This document shows positions 24,701-39,700 of a DNA stretch of 64,000 nucleotides, piece by piece. The notes under the pieces were generated by a model that saw nothing but the letters and a program-made list of their open reading frames with translations, was not told where the DNA came from and did not search any database. Source of the DNA: Otis tarda (Eukaryota; Chordata; Aves; Otidiformes; Otididae). Position 1 is the stretch's first letter. Each line of letters opens with the position of its first letter. The translations under genes and the position numbers were made by a program. The stretch covers positions 56,503,463 through 56,567,462 of the forward strand of contig CM048554.1 in the NCBI GenBank assembly GCA_026413225.1. The letters are read 5' to 3'.

Positions 24701-27700
24701 TCTCAAGTAAATTAATCTTCTCAAGAATGGAACTTAGGATTTACAACAATTGCATCTTTTGCTGCATTTGTTAGGGGTTAAAATAAAGTTCATATATTAA
24801 ATATGACATAAAGGAGCAAAAATGTTTTCTACTGTCTTATTTCTGTCTAACTTCTAGAGACAGAATCCTCTACACTCAAGGGATGCTTATGGTGAGCTAT
24901 GGTGTTGGTGATACAGATGAAATTTAAAAGGTTTACAACATGTGTGGTTTTTTGTTTGTCTTTTTGTTATTTAGCCAGCAACAGTTAAAGAATCTTCAGG
25001 CCGCTTTGGGCAGTAGACTGGAAGAATCTCTATGCATAATCAATGAAAAAGTACCTTTTAATGACACAAGTACGTATTGCCTTGGCCTGGGTTTCTTGTT
25101 TAATTTTGGGTATCCATCTGGAGATAGAACTCCTTATGAATTAAAACGTATTAGCTGTAAGAAATGTTGGACATCTGAACAAGCACTTGGAGGTAATTGT
25201 AATAAGTATTCATAACACTTGTCATAATCTTGTTTAGTTATCTTAAAATATCAAGTTTTATATTTAGACATATCTCTAATGAAAATCTAAACTTTTGAAG
25301 GCTTTTGAGTAATTTGCCACTTGTCTTGCTTAGTGTTGACAGAATATTGTAAAAGATGAAGGAACACTGTGAGTTTACTGGTTTCTCCACAGAGATTTCT
25401 TTAGTTACTTATCTCAGAGTATTTTTGGCAGGGTGTATTTAAGAGTTACAGTCAAGTAAGATGAGGATAAACTAGCGGCTGCAGAGATGTTGACTTAATG
25501 AGGCATTGCATGAATAATGGTCCACACTTAGTTTTAGTGGGAAATCTGTCAGTGTGTTTTACGTGTGATCAGAGAACACCCAGGCTAGTTCTTATCCGTG
25601 GCTTGTCTCAGACTTGTTGATCTTTTCAGGGAGGAAAAAACCCTTTGAATCTGGGGACTCTTACCTCAAGGAATTTTTTTTTCTTTTTTTTTTCCTCCTT
25701 TCCAACTGCTACTAGAAGTTTTCCAACTAAACTGAAGTGCAGGGAATACCATGAAGTTAGGAGTGCTCAGCCTTTGCATTACTTTAGTACAAGGACTGGT
25801 TAGCATGTGCCAGATCAGTGTTGTGTACTGGGTGCTATTGTACATAGCTTGAACGCAAGGTTGTACTTGGGTAGGCAGCAGTCTGTGCTCTTCTGGCAGT
25901 GAGACAAGGAGGACCTGGAGTAGCCAAAAAGCTGAAAGTAATGGAGAAGGAGCAGAGAAGTGAAAACAGGCTGTTGAATTTCTGGTAGCTTTTATTGGTA
26001 GCTTTTGTATTTTTCATTCAGTTAAAAAGTTTATGATAATGTTTTTAATAGCCTTAGGTTCTCTAAAAGCTGATCTGGTGGGGTGCTGCAGGGGTGAGCC
26101 TCTCAAGTTCTCCCCTGGGTTGACAATCAAATGAGTCTTGGCTTAGAAACACCAGATCATCTTCTTTTTAGGAAATGTTGAGTCTCATACAGCATGCTAT
26201 GCTTAGTTGTTGGTACCTTGAGTTGGTACCCTTTTCACTTTTTTCCTCTCACAAAGATCACTTTGCCTGGCATCTGCTGCCTGTTCCTACTTCATGGCTT
26301 CTTTAGCTGATTTTTTTTTTTTTACAGGTGGTTATCATTGTAGTGAGAACTTTGATGCAAATAATTTGCTTATCTTCTCATTTACCTGCCATAGAATAAT
26401 GGTTTTGGTTGTGAAGAAAACACTACAAATAGTGGACAGATCTTTAGTGACAGAAGAATAAGAGAAATATTTATCTGCAACTCTCTTACAATAGGTTCTG
26501 TAGTTCATTTTAAGTGTAACTAGCAGCTGGTTTCAGTAACAATCAAATGGTTTGTTGACTGCTGAGCATGATTTTGAGAGTAGAAAGATAAAATTTTCTG
26601 AAGCATTTACTTACAAGTAAGGTTCCGTAATTTTGGACAGTTTTTTGTTCTGAATATAACTACCACTTCCCATGTGTTAATTACCAAATGTGAATGATAC
26701 AAAAGGAGTAAGAGGCTGTAAATTTACTTTCTATGCAAATTTTAATCTAAATCTGTTATTCAATTTAATTGAGGATGGATGTGATCTCTCTTAAATCTGT
26801 AAGACTTTGTAACCTGTTCTCTAAGTACAAATATCCCTCTACCTTTTTAGAAATTGTGCCAGCTTGTAATTGAATTCTCATTTTAGTTGCTCGTAACTGG
26901 AACAGAATGCTGAAATATGTGGAGAGTACATCTTATTCTAAATTATCTAAATTATCAAGATCAAGTACATACACGAGCTTTTTAAAATGTGCAAATGCTT
27001 AAAAAAACACATTCAACTTATTTGACAGTCCCTAGAATGTAATTGAAATTTGAAGATAATCTTGAATTCTTTAAGGGGTTTTTAAAAAATATTTTCAATC
27101 TTGTTAGTGATGAATAATGTTTCTTGGGCAAGAGGATTCTTCTCTTAGCTATCAAATTCAGGGTGTTCAGATGGTTAAATTTGACTTACAATCCGAGGCA
27201 AGTATGGAAGTGCTTTCTCTCCACCTAGGCACAGTAGTAGTTCTTAAGGGAGGATGTTTAGGCCTACTTTATTGAAGCCAATTGTTTATATCTCTTTAGT
27301 TAATATTACTTACATAAACTGCAATATTACTACAATGAAATTTTAATATTTTTTTTTAAATCACTATTTGCTAATAAGTGTCTGTTAAAAAACACCACGA
27401 TTTAATAACTGCATGTATCTCAAATTTTTGTCCTGTAGGATCTAGTCGATACAATGCTCTGAATGTACCGTTACACAACAGAAGATATCAGGTAAGTACT
27501 TTTTGTGACTTTGTATGTAAAGGTGCAACTTTCTACACAGATACTGAATAAGTATAACAACTTTTTGTGACTCAAAATGGCAGAAGATATCCTGTCTTAC
27601 TACTGTCATGATATTCCAAGGGAATTTCTGTCCACAGAGCCTCTGCACTTTTCAAAAGGTAGTCTATACCGTTCTTATGTTGCAGTCGTCTACTGCAGTC

Positions 27701-30700
27701 TAATCCACTGACTACTGGCTGATGATCACTGTAGGTGTTAACTCAAGCAGGCCTTTCTAAAAAGAATGGCAAAAAGGGTTAATATTTGTCTCTTGTAAAA
27801 TTATACTAAATATTCTTTTACTGTGGGAACTAGCAATAAGTTAGAACTTGAACATTTCACTTTTAAAGTTGGTTAAAACTACACCAGTTTAGAGGTCTTA
27901 AGCTTTTTGTTGAAAAAAGGTAGTTCTGATATCTTAAATTTTTTTTCTCTCAAACTGAGCTTCTTCAGTTGCATCACTTGAGCCCCAAAGAATGTTTGCA
28001 TTTGGAGATTATACATTGGTGTCTGTGCTAGAATATTGCGTGTCACTAGTCCTAATCCTTTTAAGGAATAAATCATGTATCTTTGAGAACTCTGCATGGT
28101 TCATTTACATTTTAAAGGATACTTCTTGCCAAAACACCTCTTACTTGCAGGCCCATTACCATTATTAATTTAAATATTATTTTTAAAAAATAAACTGTTT
28201 GTTTGTAATTTCATCAGTTTCCTTGGGAGTGTGGCTTACTCAGCATTCAGAAATGAGCATTAGCTTTCTGTGAATAGTTAAATATATTAAGGCTTTTTAC
28301 AGTAGTGAATCAGACACCTTGATGCAGTCACAATTTTCCTGTATTGCAACCACTGAGGATGGGCTCCAGAGTACACAGTGGTTTTTCTCTTTGCTTGTAG
28401 GACATGTCTTGAACCTTTAAGTTAATGTGTTCACATGCCCCTATAGAAAGATTTCAAATAGCGACTTTCTCCTTTCTTCAGAACTGCCTATAAAGAGACC
28501 TTGTTCCTAATATGTCTGCTGTGAGAGCAGGTGACTCGCTGTCCCGTTTTGTGATGGAAGTAGCCCTAAATCAGCCTGTTGCTGGATTCTAAGAAAAATC
28601 TGAATAGCTGTATGTTTCTGTTCTCCCTTAACTATTTTCTGCTAGCACTATGTCAGCCAGCCTCATGCTTCAAGATCTGCAGTCTTGAAAATGTTCCAGG
28701 ACAGATTTTTATGACTGGCTTTGCCAGTGGAGACAAAATGCTAGTGTGTAAAGGACAGCAAAACACTAATATTGTCTGTTTTCCTTCCTTGCATAGCTAA
28801 TTAACCTACACAAACTGAGTATAATGACTACATTAATTACTCACCACCATCCATGATCCATAATCAAGATTCACTAACATTAAATTGAAGCTTTAGGGAT
28901 ACATCACTGAAGGATAATTCATTCTTGGCTGAAATGTCACTTTAACCTTATTCGCTCCTCCATAAATCACAACAGAGTGTGATTTTCTCCTCTGTTGCCT
29001 TTGCTTTTTCAGAATGTTCCATTTTAGATTAATTTCTTGGATACCTTCCTACTGCACTAAAGCCACAGAACAGCCTTTGTCATGAGCAGCAGCTCAGTTC
29101 TGTCCAGGTGGAAGAGTAAGAATTGAGTGTTCCTGGTTAGAGAAGCAGACACCTTTTATTCTGGGAGAAAACCTCATTGGTTTTTACTAATTAAAGTTAG
29201 GTTTCTGTACAACTAGGTGTTATAAATTCCTCCCTGTCACCACACTGAAAGAACTGAGCTGTTGTCAGCAATTAGCCTATTGGTCTCTCAAATCTTAATT
29301 TCAAAGATGATTTCTGTAATTGTTACTAACCTCTAAGTGTTCTTGTGACCTGTAGTTTGAGAAGTACATCAGCATCACCTGTTTTATGAAATAAAAAAGT
29401 ACTTTGTTGTCACAGAAAAACATGCCCTTCTGTGTGGCACTGTAGTTTATGAATATACTTCAAAAATTTTGCTGCTATGTATTTTAGGCTGAACTAGTAA
29501 CAGGAAGTAAATAATTGATAGCTTTTTTTTGTATCCAACAGTTTTTTTTATACATTTTTTTTTATATTTAAATAAATACATGTCAAATACAATCATTTTG
29601 TAACTGTCTTTACAGCTGAAATTGAGAGACCTTGCTGGCCAGGCGCTGGTTTTTGTTCAAGAACTTGTAACAGCTCTTTTGAACTTCCATACATACACTG
29701 AGCAGAAGGTACAGATCTTTCCCATTGATTCTGCAACAGACACTATATCACCATTAAATCAGAAGGTAAAGCTTACAGATTTCAGCTACAAGTATATTCA
29801 ATTATGTAGACTTTCATGAGTGAATAATCTTAGTCGTGCAAAGTTCCCATCGTTACTGGAATGCTATGAGTGTGTTCCTGTGAGGCAACCTCTCCTGTAT
29901 AAGAAGTCTTTTCTGTTGCATGGATTCTCTGAATGTGGGTGAAGGTGTAGCTGCAGAGAAACCTTTTCCCCTGTGCCTCTGCTACAGAAGCAATATGATA
30001 GTCAAATCAAGGCTTTGCTTTTTAAGTGCTAAATTAAAGTGCATTTGTCTGAAGTTCAGTAGACTTATTTTCAAATACACAAATACTGTGCTGCTAAATA
30101 GGTGCTTGTCTTAGTTAATGCACTGGGACATGGGAGATGTTGAGACAGAAGGTCTTATGATTAAAGTGTTTAGATGTAATGTGAAATAAACTGGATGTAA
30201 GGTGGGCTTATGAAGGAGAGAACCTGGACTCTGTTCCCTTGTCAAAAAACAACTTTATAATCTGATTTTGGGCTATTTGTGTAAAGACCTTTCCTGTAAG
30301 TCCTGAAGCTTTGAATCTGTGAGTCATGTTGAAATTATTACGAGAGACCTAATCTGTCTCCTTTTGTGCAACTCCATGGGAAGCCTTTTCTGAGAGTATC
30401 ATTCAGAGCTGTTAAGCTGCATCTTTTAACTTTTTGTTTCTGTGCCATGAGGCATGGAAAAGAACTTTGTGTACAAGGATTTGTGTGGGGATGCATATAT
30501 GTATGCTTTTGTAATAAAATTGTTTTAACATCAGAGTTGTGGACTTCATAGTGCAAGTGGACCTACGTGCATTTAACTTGCTGGATGACAGTATTTTCTG
30601 ATCCAGACTATAATTGCAATGTAGTAGTTTGTAGGGCTTTAGCTACTTAAGCTACTGAGATGGACATGATTTGCATTCATCAGGTGGCTGCTATGCATGT

Positions 30701-33700
30701 AGTGGCAGTGTTAATTATCACAAAGATTTTCTGTTCTTGGGAATACCTCCTTTAATCTCTCTGCAGACAAAAAATATGCTTTGTGAAGGTGTTTATCCAC
30801 TAGAGAAACCCCACTCTATTTACCTTCTCAGTTGTTTCAACTGTTTGAATCAAGAATACACTTCTACAGAGATTCAGCATAGATCTTAGTTTGAGAACAA
30901 CATTTTCTTGCTGCTGCCACCAAATGTACTCAAAATGGCATGCCCTTCTTGTGGAAAAACTACATGGTTTTGTCATCTTCCAAATTCTTTGCAGCAGGAA
31001 CTATGTCTCCTTGTTTATGTGCCCCAATGTAGTGACTGGATTCTACAGACACTGCTGCAGTTTACACTCGGGGAATAAAATAATGTTTCTTAGACATCAC
31101 TTCTCATGCATTTTTTTTTTCTTAATGTTCTAGTTAACACTTTGCTTTTCAGCAGGGAAGTTCTTTCAGACAGCTGAAACATGTAGCTTAATCAGAGTTG
31201 TAATTTGACTCTTCTTTTCTGGTGATTGACTCTGATTCAGTAGATCAGGCTTTGTTTGTTTTCATAATTATGTCTCTTGTAGTCTGTCCCATTGTTTATT
31301 CATGACCTAATTGCCTCAGTGCATGCTACCTTTCAATGCTTTTGCCATGACTTTCCAGCAGTGAAGCATCTCTTATCACTCACTGAAGCTGCTGTTACTC
31401 CTGTATTTTTGATAAATTTATCTATTTGCTTGGCAAGCATTCTCTGTATGATCTTAGCTCCTCCACTGAGTGGTTCAAAAACCTCCCCTTAGTGCAGTAG
31501 AGGAAATGAGACAAGTGTCAGGCAGTGGCTTAGCACACTTGGACTGATTTATTTTTCCCCAACTCCAGGTCTTGTCTGGTGCTTTCAAGCTATTTTCCAA
31601 ACACTCAAAGTAGATGTGGACAATTCCCTTCCAGGTTCAAGTATTGCTTTTCTCTTTAAGTATTGGATTGCTGGGTTCTGCTGGGTATTCAGCATTCTGC
31701 CAGATAACTCCAGTCCTCTCTCTTGCAACACAAGTCTGGAGCATTCTGCATGTGCTATTTCTTCCTCCTTAGACTTAGGAATTTTCCCTAATTCCATCCA
31801 GATTTGTGCATGCATGAATGAGAGCTTGGCATCTCTCTTCTTGTTAACACTGTATTTACTGTACTGTAATAATATAAAAAAAAAATATAATTAAAATTTC
31901 TCATACCCTATTTGCCTGCAATCTTCAGCTTCTTGCAGTGGTATAAAAAAAATCAAGGGTGAAGGTATCTTTCTTTGGGGTAAAATGAAAATCAAGATAA
32001 CTTTTGACTATGTCAATCTGTGGGAAAAGCTTTTTGTAATACTGTGGCATCAAAACTGAAAGCTCATGGTGCTGCTACATTTTGATTGTGTGTAAGAATA
32101 AACACCTTTATTCTCAGGTATACTTTTTTTTTAAAGAAGAAATTAGCCATAGCATTTACTTTAGCACTTTTTAGCAAAGTCGAGCAGTTCTATAAAGCCT
32201 AAGTTTTGTAAGTGCCCAAACCTGTCATAGTTGAAAGTAGAAATTCTTCCTTTCATTAGTTACTGCTCTGTCCTTTGCATTGGCATAGGCATGCTTTGGC
32301 CCGTGTTGCAAACTGGACTGCAAACAGATTAAAATGTATCTCTCTTGCTCTTAGTTTCAACTCCATTTAGTTCTTCGCTATTTTGCGCAGCATGGCTGCA
32401 AAAATGCTTGTGCTTGATGCACAGGACAAGGACTGATAGGCGAGTAACAGCTGGGAGAAAGGTAGGTTAGTTTATTTCAGTGGCTTAATAATGGATGCAT
32501 GGATCTAGCCTTAGTTTGGAGTTGAGGAAAGAATGCAAGAATGCTTATACTCAAAAGGCAGGGTTTGGTGTGCTGTGCATGGCAGTTAAAGGAGATGAGG
32601 TGCTGTGGGCAAAGCCCTAGATAGGAGTTTTGCCTAGGCTTCCATTGTAGTCTTCACTATTTCTCCCTTCCCCTCAAAGTGTGTGTGTGTGTGTGTGTGC
32701 CCTGCAGGGGCGGTGCCTGTACATCACTTGAGTGTTATACCTTATTATTAACGTTCTGGGTATCATTTAAAATGACAGGTGCTATGTTAAATTGAACTGT
32801 GCGGTTGTTAACTTGAAACAGCTTGCAGGAGCTTTAGCAAGCACCATTTAAAAATCTCTCTATACTCAGTTCTCACAGTATCTTCATGAAAATGCTTCAT
32901 ATGTTCGCCCTCTGGAGGAAGGAATGCTTCACTTGTTTGAGAGTATTACAGAAGATACTGTGACAGTCCTGGTAAGATTTCTTACTATTAGTATTGAAAA
33001 TTATACAGAGCAAAAATACTTACGTGTTGGTTTTCCTTCCAGGAAACAGCTGTGAAATTGAAGGCCTTCTCAGAACATTTAGCTTCATACTTGTGCTTTT
33101 TAAGAAAGATTCTTCCTTATCAGTTAAAAAGGTACTTTTAATTTAATAGATCAAATTAAAGGGACACTAAGTGTCAGGCATGCAGCATGGGCAACATTTA
33201 CAACGCAAATATTTAGTCAGCCCTTAAAGCACCTTGACTTACAAGGCAGAAGATTTTTCTTTGCCTGCTGGTTTTGAGCCTTTAGGTTATGCATGGTTTT
33301 TTTCAGCTGGGCATTAGAGCTAAAACCATGTATTTTAAAGCCTTTTTTTCCTCCCTTATAGATGAGCCTTTAATGAAAGCTGCACAGATTTTTAATATTT
33401 CTTAATGTTATTAAAAAACATTGATACTATTCAGGTGTTATACAGTGAAACTGTTAATTTCTTGAGCCAGTCTGAAGACTTACTTGTCGTGCAGTAAATA
33501 TAGCGATGTTGTAAAACTTGGCCAGATGCACGTTTATTCTGCAGTGAAGATCTTTGTTCCAGAGTGGGTAAAGGGAGGTGAATTCTTAGTGCAAAGAACT
33601 ACCTAAGTTTTTCGATTAAGGAAGAAGAAGAAAAAGTTTGGTTTATGCCTTCTTTATACATCTTCTCCTGCTCCTTAGGAAGCAAAAGATTAAAGATTTC

Positions 33701-36700
33701 TTTTTCCTCTACTATGTATAATTTAACTATTGCAATCAGTTCCTTGCCGTAACTGTAAACTTCCTGGCTTGTGACTGAGGCTCCTAAGAGTGGGCATAGC
33801 ACATGCACACAGTAATTTTCATGTATTGTTAAGTTACTCTGATACATTAACCTTTCTAAAATAAATTCCTAGTCTATTGTTGCTTTGGACTGGGGATGTA
33901 GAGAATACTAGTTATCTGCTCCATGATACTTTCATGAACGTATTTTTAAAAATAATTGCTCACTTTTAAAAAAAATAATTCATATATTCCTAGTTTGGAA
34001 GAAGAATGTGAGTCTTCTCTTTGCACAACTGCTTTAACAGCTAGAAATATGGAGCTACATAGAGACATGAAAAGGTTGACTGTGGTCTTTGAGAAGCTAC
34101 ATACATACGTTAGCCTTCTTGCGTTACCAAGTAAGTGCCAGTTTTGGATCAGTTGGTTGCATTGTGACTGGAAGGTATTAGTTTTCCTTTTGAACCAGTG
34201 TTGGGGTTTTTTATTCTTTTATTTTTGTTTTATGTTGTGGTTTGGTTTAAGAAACAAAACAAAACAAAAACCCATACACAGAAAATACCACTTCTGTGAT
34301 AGAGGAAAACTAGATCAATGCTGCTCTTCAGGTACAGTCTAATCTGTGAGGCAAGTGAGTCCTGCAGTATGCTCTGTCATACTGGACCTTCTTTTATCCA
34401 GGCTGGGAGATTGAGTGTATTGTAGAGTTTTTCTTTAATGCTCCACCTCTTTAATGCTCTACCTCTTCATTCTGGATAGACAAGAGCATGATGCAGGCCT
34501 GGAAATTACCAGGCAGTTATATCTACCGCATTTTAGATAGTCATAGTTAACTGTAGAGGAGAAGAAATGACAGTAGATTTTTATGGTATGATTGATAGTA
34601 TATCTCTTGTCATCCCTTAATCATGACATTGTTAATAAACTAGATTTATTACAAATTATAACTTCTAGCTGTTAATAAGATTATTAAACTTCAACTTACA
34701 TGATAATGACTAAATAAAATCAGATAAAACTGTTTGTATGTATTTGTGTGTGGGAACTATCTCCAAATGCATACTGTGAATAATAAGAGGAAACAGTTAC
34801 TGTATAGCTTCAGGTTATTTCAATCTTCACTCTTTAGAAGGATCCAGATGGTCCTTCCTGTACCAGTGAGCATGTAAATCCTTCTGCATGCGTAATTTCT
34901 TTTTGAGACCAAAACAGTTACTTGTAAAATCTGAATAAAATTTAGGAAACTTGCTAGTCTTTTACCTGCATACTCTGGCAGAATTCGGTATATATACTTT
35001 TGATATTGAAGAGGAAATTTAAGTAAATGAATCTGTTATGAATCTCATACTCCATGCAAATGTTTCTAGTAGGTAGAAATTGGATTATTTTCAAAGCTAA
35101 CTCTTTTTGTTCATAGTCAAATCTTAGTGTTGTGTCTTTTTCCTTTCTACATGGTTCTCTTAGGTACAAAACCAGAAGGGCTTCTTAGGACAAATTACAA
35201 CTTGGTGTTTACAAACATTGCTGCAAGTCTTCATGGATTTCATGACATTTTAAAAGGTGAGAGTACAGGAATATTGTTCTTTCAGCTCTGCCTCTTTCTT
35301 TTTAACACAGCAGATGTACTCTATCTGTAATAATGTTGAATGTGTAATATGTGATAAATCTGGTTTGTTTTGCCTTTACAAACTAAGATAAGAAACTAAA
35401 CGTACTAATACTTGCATGTTTTTCACTCCTTGTTTCCGTTAGCTTTGTTCTTCTAAGTTGCTGGAGTAGTTAATAGTTAATAATTAACTCTAGATCTTCC
35501 TAAGCAGTATCACTTTACTTTCTGAACCTCATTGCTGTAGTGGAACTATCGTACAGAATGGAGTGCCACTAAATATACCGATTTTCCCCTGCTTATGTAC
35601 TGTTGATCCAGTATCTGATGTAAAAGTGTAGTTTTTCCTTACTGTTTTTAGGTTGATTACTGTTTTAACATAAATATAAAAACAAAGTTTATGAAGAAGT
35701 CTGCATTCCTCCGTGAAAATGACTTACTTTGCTTTTATCAGAAGGACATGGATGTGTTACATTTTCGGTGAAGTGATGTTCGGTTAAAAGTTGGGGGTGT
35801 TTTAAAACACTGGTGTTTCCATATATCCTAAACTTTCTGTACTGTGTAGCTGTTCCCAGGGAGAAAAAAAAAAATCCATATAGGTGAATTGTTTTAATAC
35901 TAGTCAGCTGTTTAAATATAAAACTTTTATATTTTTAAGCAAAATTGGAGTTTTTGTTTCTTGTATTAATAACATCAATAGCACTGCCCCATTTTGCAGA
36001 GTCCCTGTTTTTGAAAAAAAAGATTATATTAGAGATTGTACCTCAAACAATGAGGCACTAAACCAAGAGTTAGCATAGATAAGTTTTTATTGATAAATAA
36101 CTTCTACCTCTTAATGCAGTTACTATGATGTAAAATCAACCCAACTGATACTTTAACAAACGAAATAAAGAAAATAGAAGCAAAGTACTGAAGAAAACTG
36201 TTAGTAGAATTTGTTAACTTCTCATGTTCCCATACTTCAGAATTTTTTTTTTTTTTTTTCCCCGTTCTTTCTTCCCTTCCTTCGCAACTCAAACTAACTT
36301 CCAACTGCTTAAGTTTACCTCAAATTATAACTTCTAATGGTGATGACCTGGGATTTCTCTGTTCTGTATCAAAAGTACTTTATTGTAAAATAGGTGTAAA
36401 ATGTTAACTTATCAAATAATTACTTATTTTTAATTAGGTCCAGTTGAAAATGTTTGTTCTTACATGGTTAATACTCCAGTCTTTTTTTAAATTTTGGTAC
36501 TGTTGAAATTAATTAGTTAAGTTAATAAGTTAAGTTAATAAGTTAATAAGTTAAGATGTTTTTGTGAATGACTTTCAAAAAGTTTTGTGGTTTTTTTTTT
36601 GTTTTTGTTTTTCCTCTCTGAAAACTCTTCTTTTAATTTTGCCTGAAAGAATTACAGAGTATCAGTAGTAGCATTCTAAACTTCTGGTAGTCTTTTACAT

Positions 36701-39700
36701 TTGCTCTGACAACTAAAATACTCTTCCCTTATAAGTCATGTAAGCTTAACTTAAGAGAGAACATGACTAAAAAGTCTACTTTTAGGTGTCCTGGTGTAGA
36801 CATATGGAAATGGAAAGTATACCTGTGAAAGGAAATGCTAGTTCAACGTAAGCTTGGATCCCCTGTATAGCTATGATTTTTGGGATACAGAGTACACTTA
36901 AATATGCACCTTTATTCTACTTTGTGTAACAGGCATAATGTCTATTCTTTATGATCGCAATTGTCTAAGGCAGCATACTGAATAGCTAAGAGTATCCGGA
37001 CTAAACTTTTTATACAACTTCCTTAAAAAGGGAGAAGCATTCGAAGCCTGAGGTCATAAGCTGAATTTGAAAATGGTTGCTGAAATAGAGAAAAATTGTA
37101 ATTTAATGTAAATGTGTTTTTTCTTTGTCTAGATATTTCCAAGCACTACAGTCAGAAAGCTACTTTAGAACAAGATGTTCCAACTGCCACGCAGAAACTC
37201 ATAACTACAAATGACTGTATTTTATCCTCTATTGTGGCTTTAACAAATGGAGTGGGCAAGGTAATGGATACTTTTGTTTCAATATAAGGCCCTAACTTCT
37301 GCAGATTTTTAAAGTGAAAAGAAAATAATCTTAGTTGAATGATTTGGAAAATCTCCATGTACCTATGATATTAATAATCTATAGTATGAGATCTGTTCTA
37401 AGATATTTTCAAGCTACAAGTAAAGAACAGCTGTATGGGTGTTAAAAGTAGATACTGTGAAGAGGATGTTTTGCATCAGCAAGGTCTAAGTTACATGGAA
37501 GAGCCTGTACCTTGTTTGAAATTTTTGTTGTGAAGTCCAGTTTCACTAAATGCTTGTCTTTCTCTTGAAAGGGTAATTGACCTGATGAATCTTTCTGGTC
37601 AACTTAATTCATAAGTGTCTTTTCTTGATGTGTCTAGATTGCCTCGTTCTTCAGCAACAACCTGGATCACTTCACTACTTCATTGAGCTATGGCCCTAAA
37701 GGAGGAACAGAGTTCATCAGCCCTCTTTCAGCTGAGTGTATGCTGCAGTACAAGAAAAAGGCGGTTGCTTACATGAAGTCTTTGAAGAAGGTTTGTTAAG
37801 CTAGCATGCTTGCACAGAGAAGGTGCAGTTCTGTTGATGGCTGGTTATGCCAAAGAGGATACAAATTAAAGATTTTCAGTATTTGGAATGTTTGAGATTC
37901 TCTGAAGGAGAATCTTTGAGGATTTGATGGAACCCTTAAAGCATTAATGCTACTGAAAAATTCAGAGAGCATAGTTACTCTCACAACTGAGGGAATGTGC
38001 TAATTCTGCCATTACCCATTTCCACTAATTATTTCTGTGCCAAGACTGCAAGGGGAAAAGGGTAGTTGCTTATTTAAATTTCTTCCCATATTCACCAGGA
38101 ATATGGAGTGAATGACACATTCTTATACTTGTATCCACTGGAAGACAGTGGAGAACAACAGAAAAAAAAAAAAGCAGCTGAAAAGGAGGTATGCTGGAGA
38201 AAATGTGCTGAACCAAAGGACTGAATGCTGCCAGATCTTCCTGCTTTCTCCATTAAAGTTAACAAGAAAGTGATGATGTGCTTAACAGTTGTTGTTAAAT
38301 CACTTATACCGCAATGTCTGTAAAATGGACCTTAAGATGCATTTGATCATTAACTAACACCTGGAGTCTTCTGAGCACTTTTTAATCAGGTGTGCATTTT
38401 GGAGTGGTATTTTTTCTGAACTCAAATCATTTTTTTTCTACTTGCTGATAAACACTGGGAAGACTTTTTTTCTTCCCTTTCCTAAAGTAAGGAGGACAGT
38501 AAGAAAGTAAGCGTAGAATACATATTCTAATCTACTGTGAAACTGTCTTGAGGTTTCTTTTATCCTTCTGCAGCCTTGTGCAGATTCAGTGCCTTATGAA
38601 GAGGCTTTGGCCAATCGCAGAGTTCTTCTGAGTTCTACAGAAAGTAGAGAAGGTCTTGCACAACAGGTATTCTGGAATACATTTTATTAACATATATGAT
38701 AGTGTATTTTATAAAGATAAAGTAGTATCAAATAATCTCAACATATTTGTGTGTGGTGATTTGTACATATATATGCATATACTGAAGCTTAAAATTAGAC
38801 TGTAGATGTCTGTCTTGTAGAATTTTGAAAGTAAAACTTACCCTTGTCAGGCTGGATTATCCAAGACTCGTTCTCCTGCACCTGCAGAATGTACATGTAG
38901 TTATAAGAGACAGGATTATGTCACTGACGTCTTCACTTACAAACACAAGAAGTCAGGCAATATTTAGTAATTCAAATAAATGAAAAATAAAGACAAGGAT
39001 AAAGTATACTGAGGTATTAATTTCTAATGTTATGTACTGTTTTGAGTGCTGTTTTTGACTCTGCAGGACTTAATAGCACTGGTTAAGAACAATTATTTTT
39101 ATTTTCAGTTACAGACTATTAATAGATTACAGTTTATCATTCTTGCAGTGTACATCATATTTTTTTTTTTTTTTTTTTTTTCTGGGAAATGAGGCAGAGG
39201 GAGGGAGATTAAATGGTATTTTAAAGGCCTACACAGTTTGCCCATCTCCTCATATGAATGAAACTGACTGATTAATACTAAAACGTCTGTATTAGCTTGA
39301 ATGCTTGGGCTGTGCTTGACTTACTGTCACTGAACTTTTAGAGAAGAAAAAGTCTTCAGTGTTTGGTGGGGTTTTTTTGTAGTGTTTCGGGTTTTGTGGT
39401 GGTTTTTTTTTTTGTGGGTTTTGTTTTTTTTTTTTTTTTGTAATGGCCAATATTCAAAATGTATTAGTAGGGATGAGATTAAGTTCAACAGAAACATGTG
39501 GAGTGATAGAAAGTATACTGTTCTGTAGCTGATTACTTATCTGGACAAGTTGGGAGTTCTGTCTATGTGAGGCGGCGCAGCTGGGAGGGGAGAGATTGTT
39601 TGTCTTTCTAGCATAGAACAAGACAATGCTAGGGCATTCAAGTTTTCATAAAACTATTCCCTGCTTTGGTTTTTTTTTTTTTTTCATCTAATATGATATG

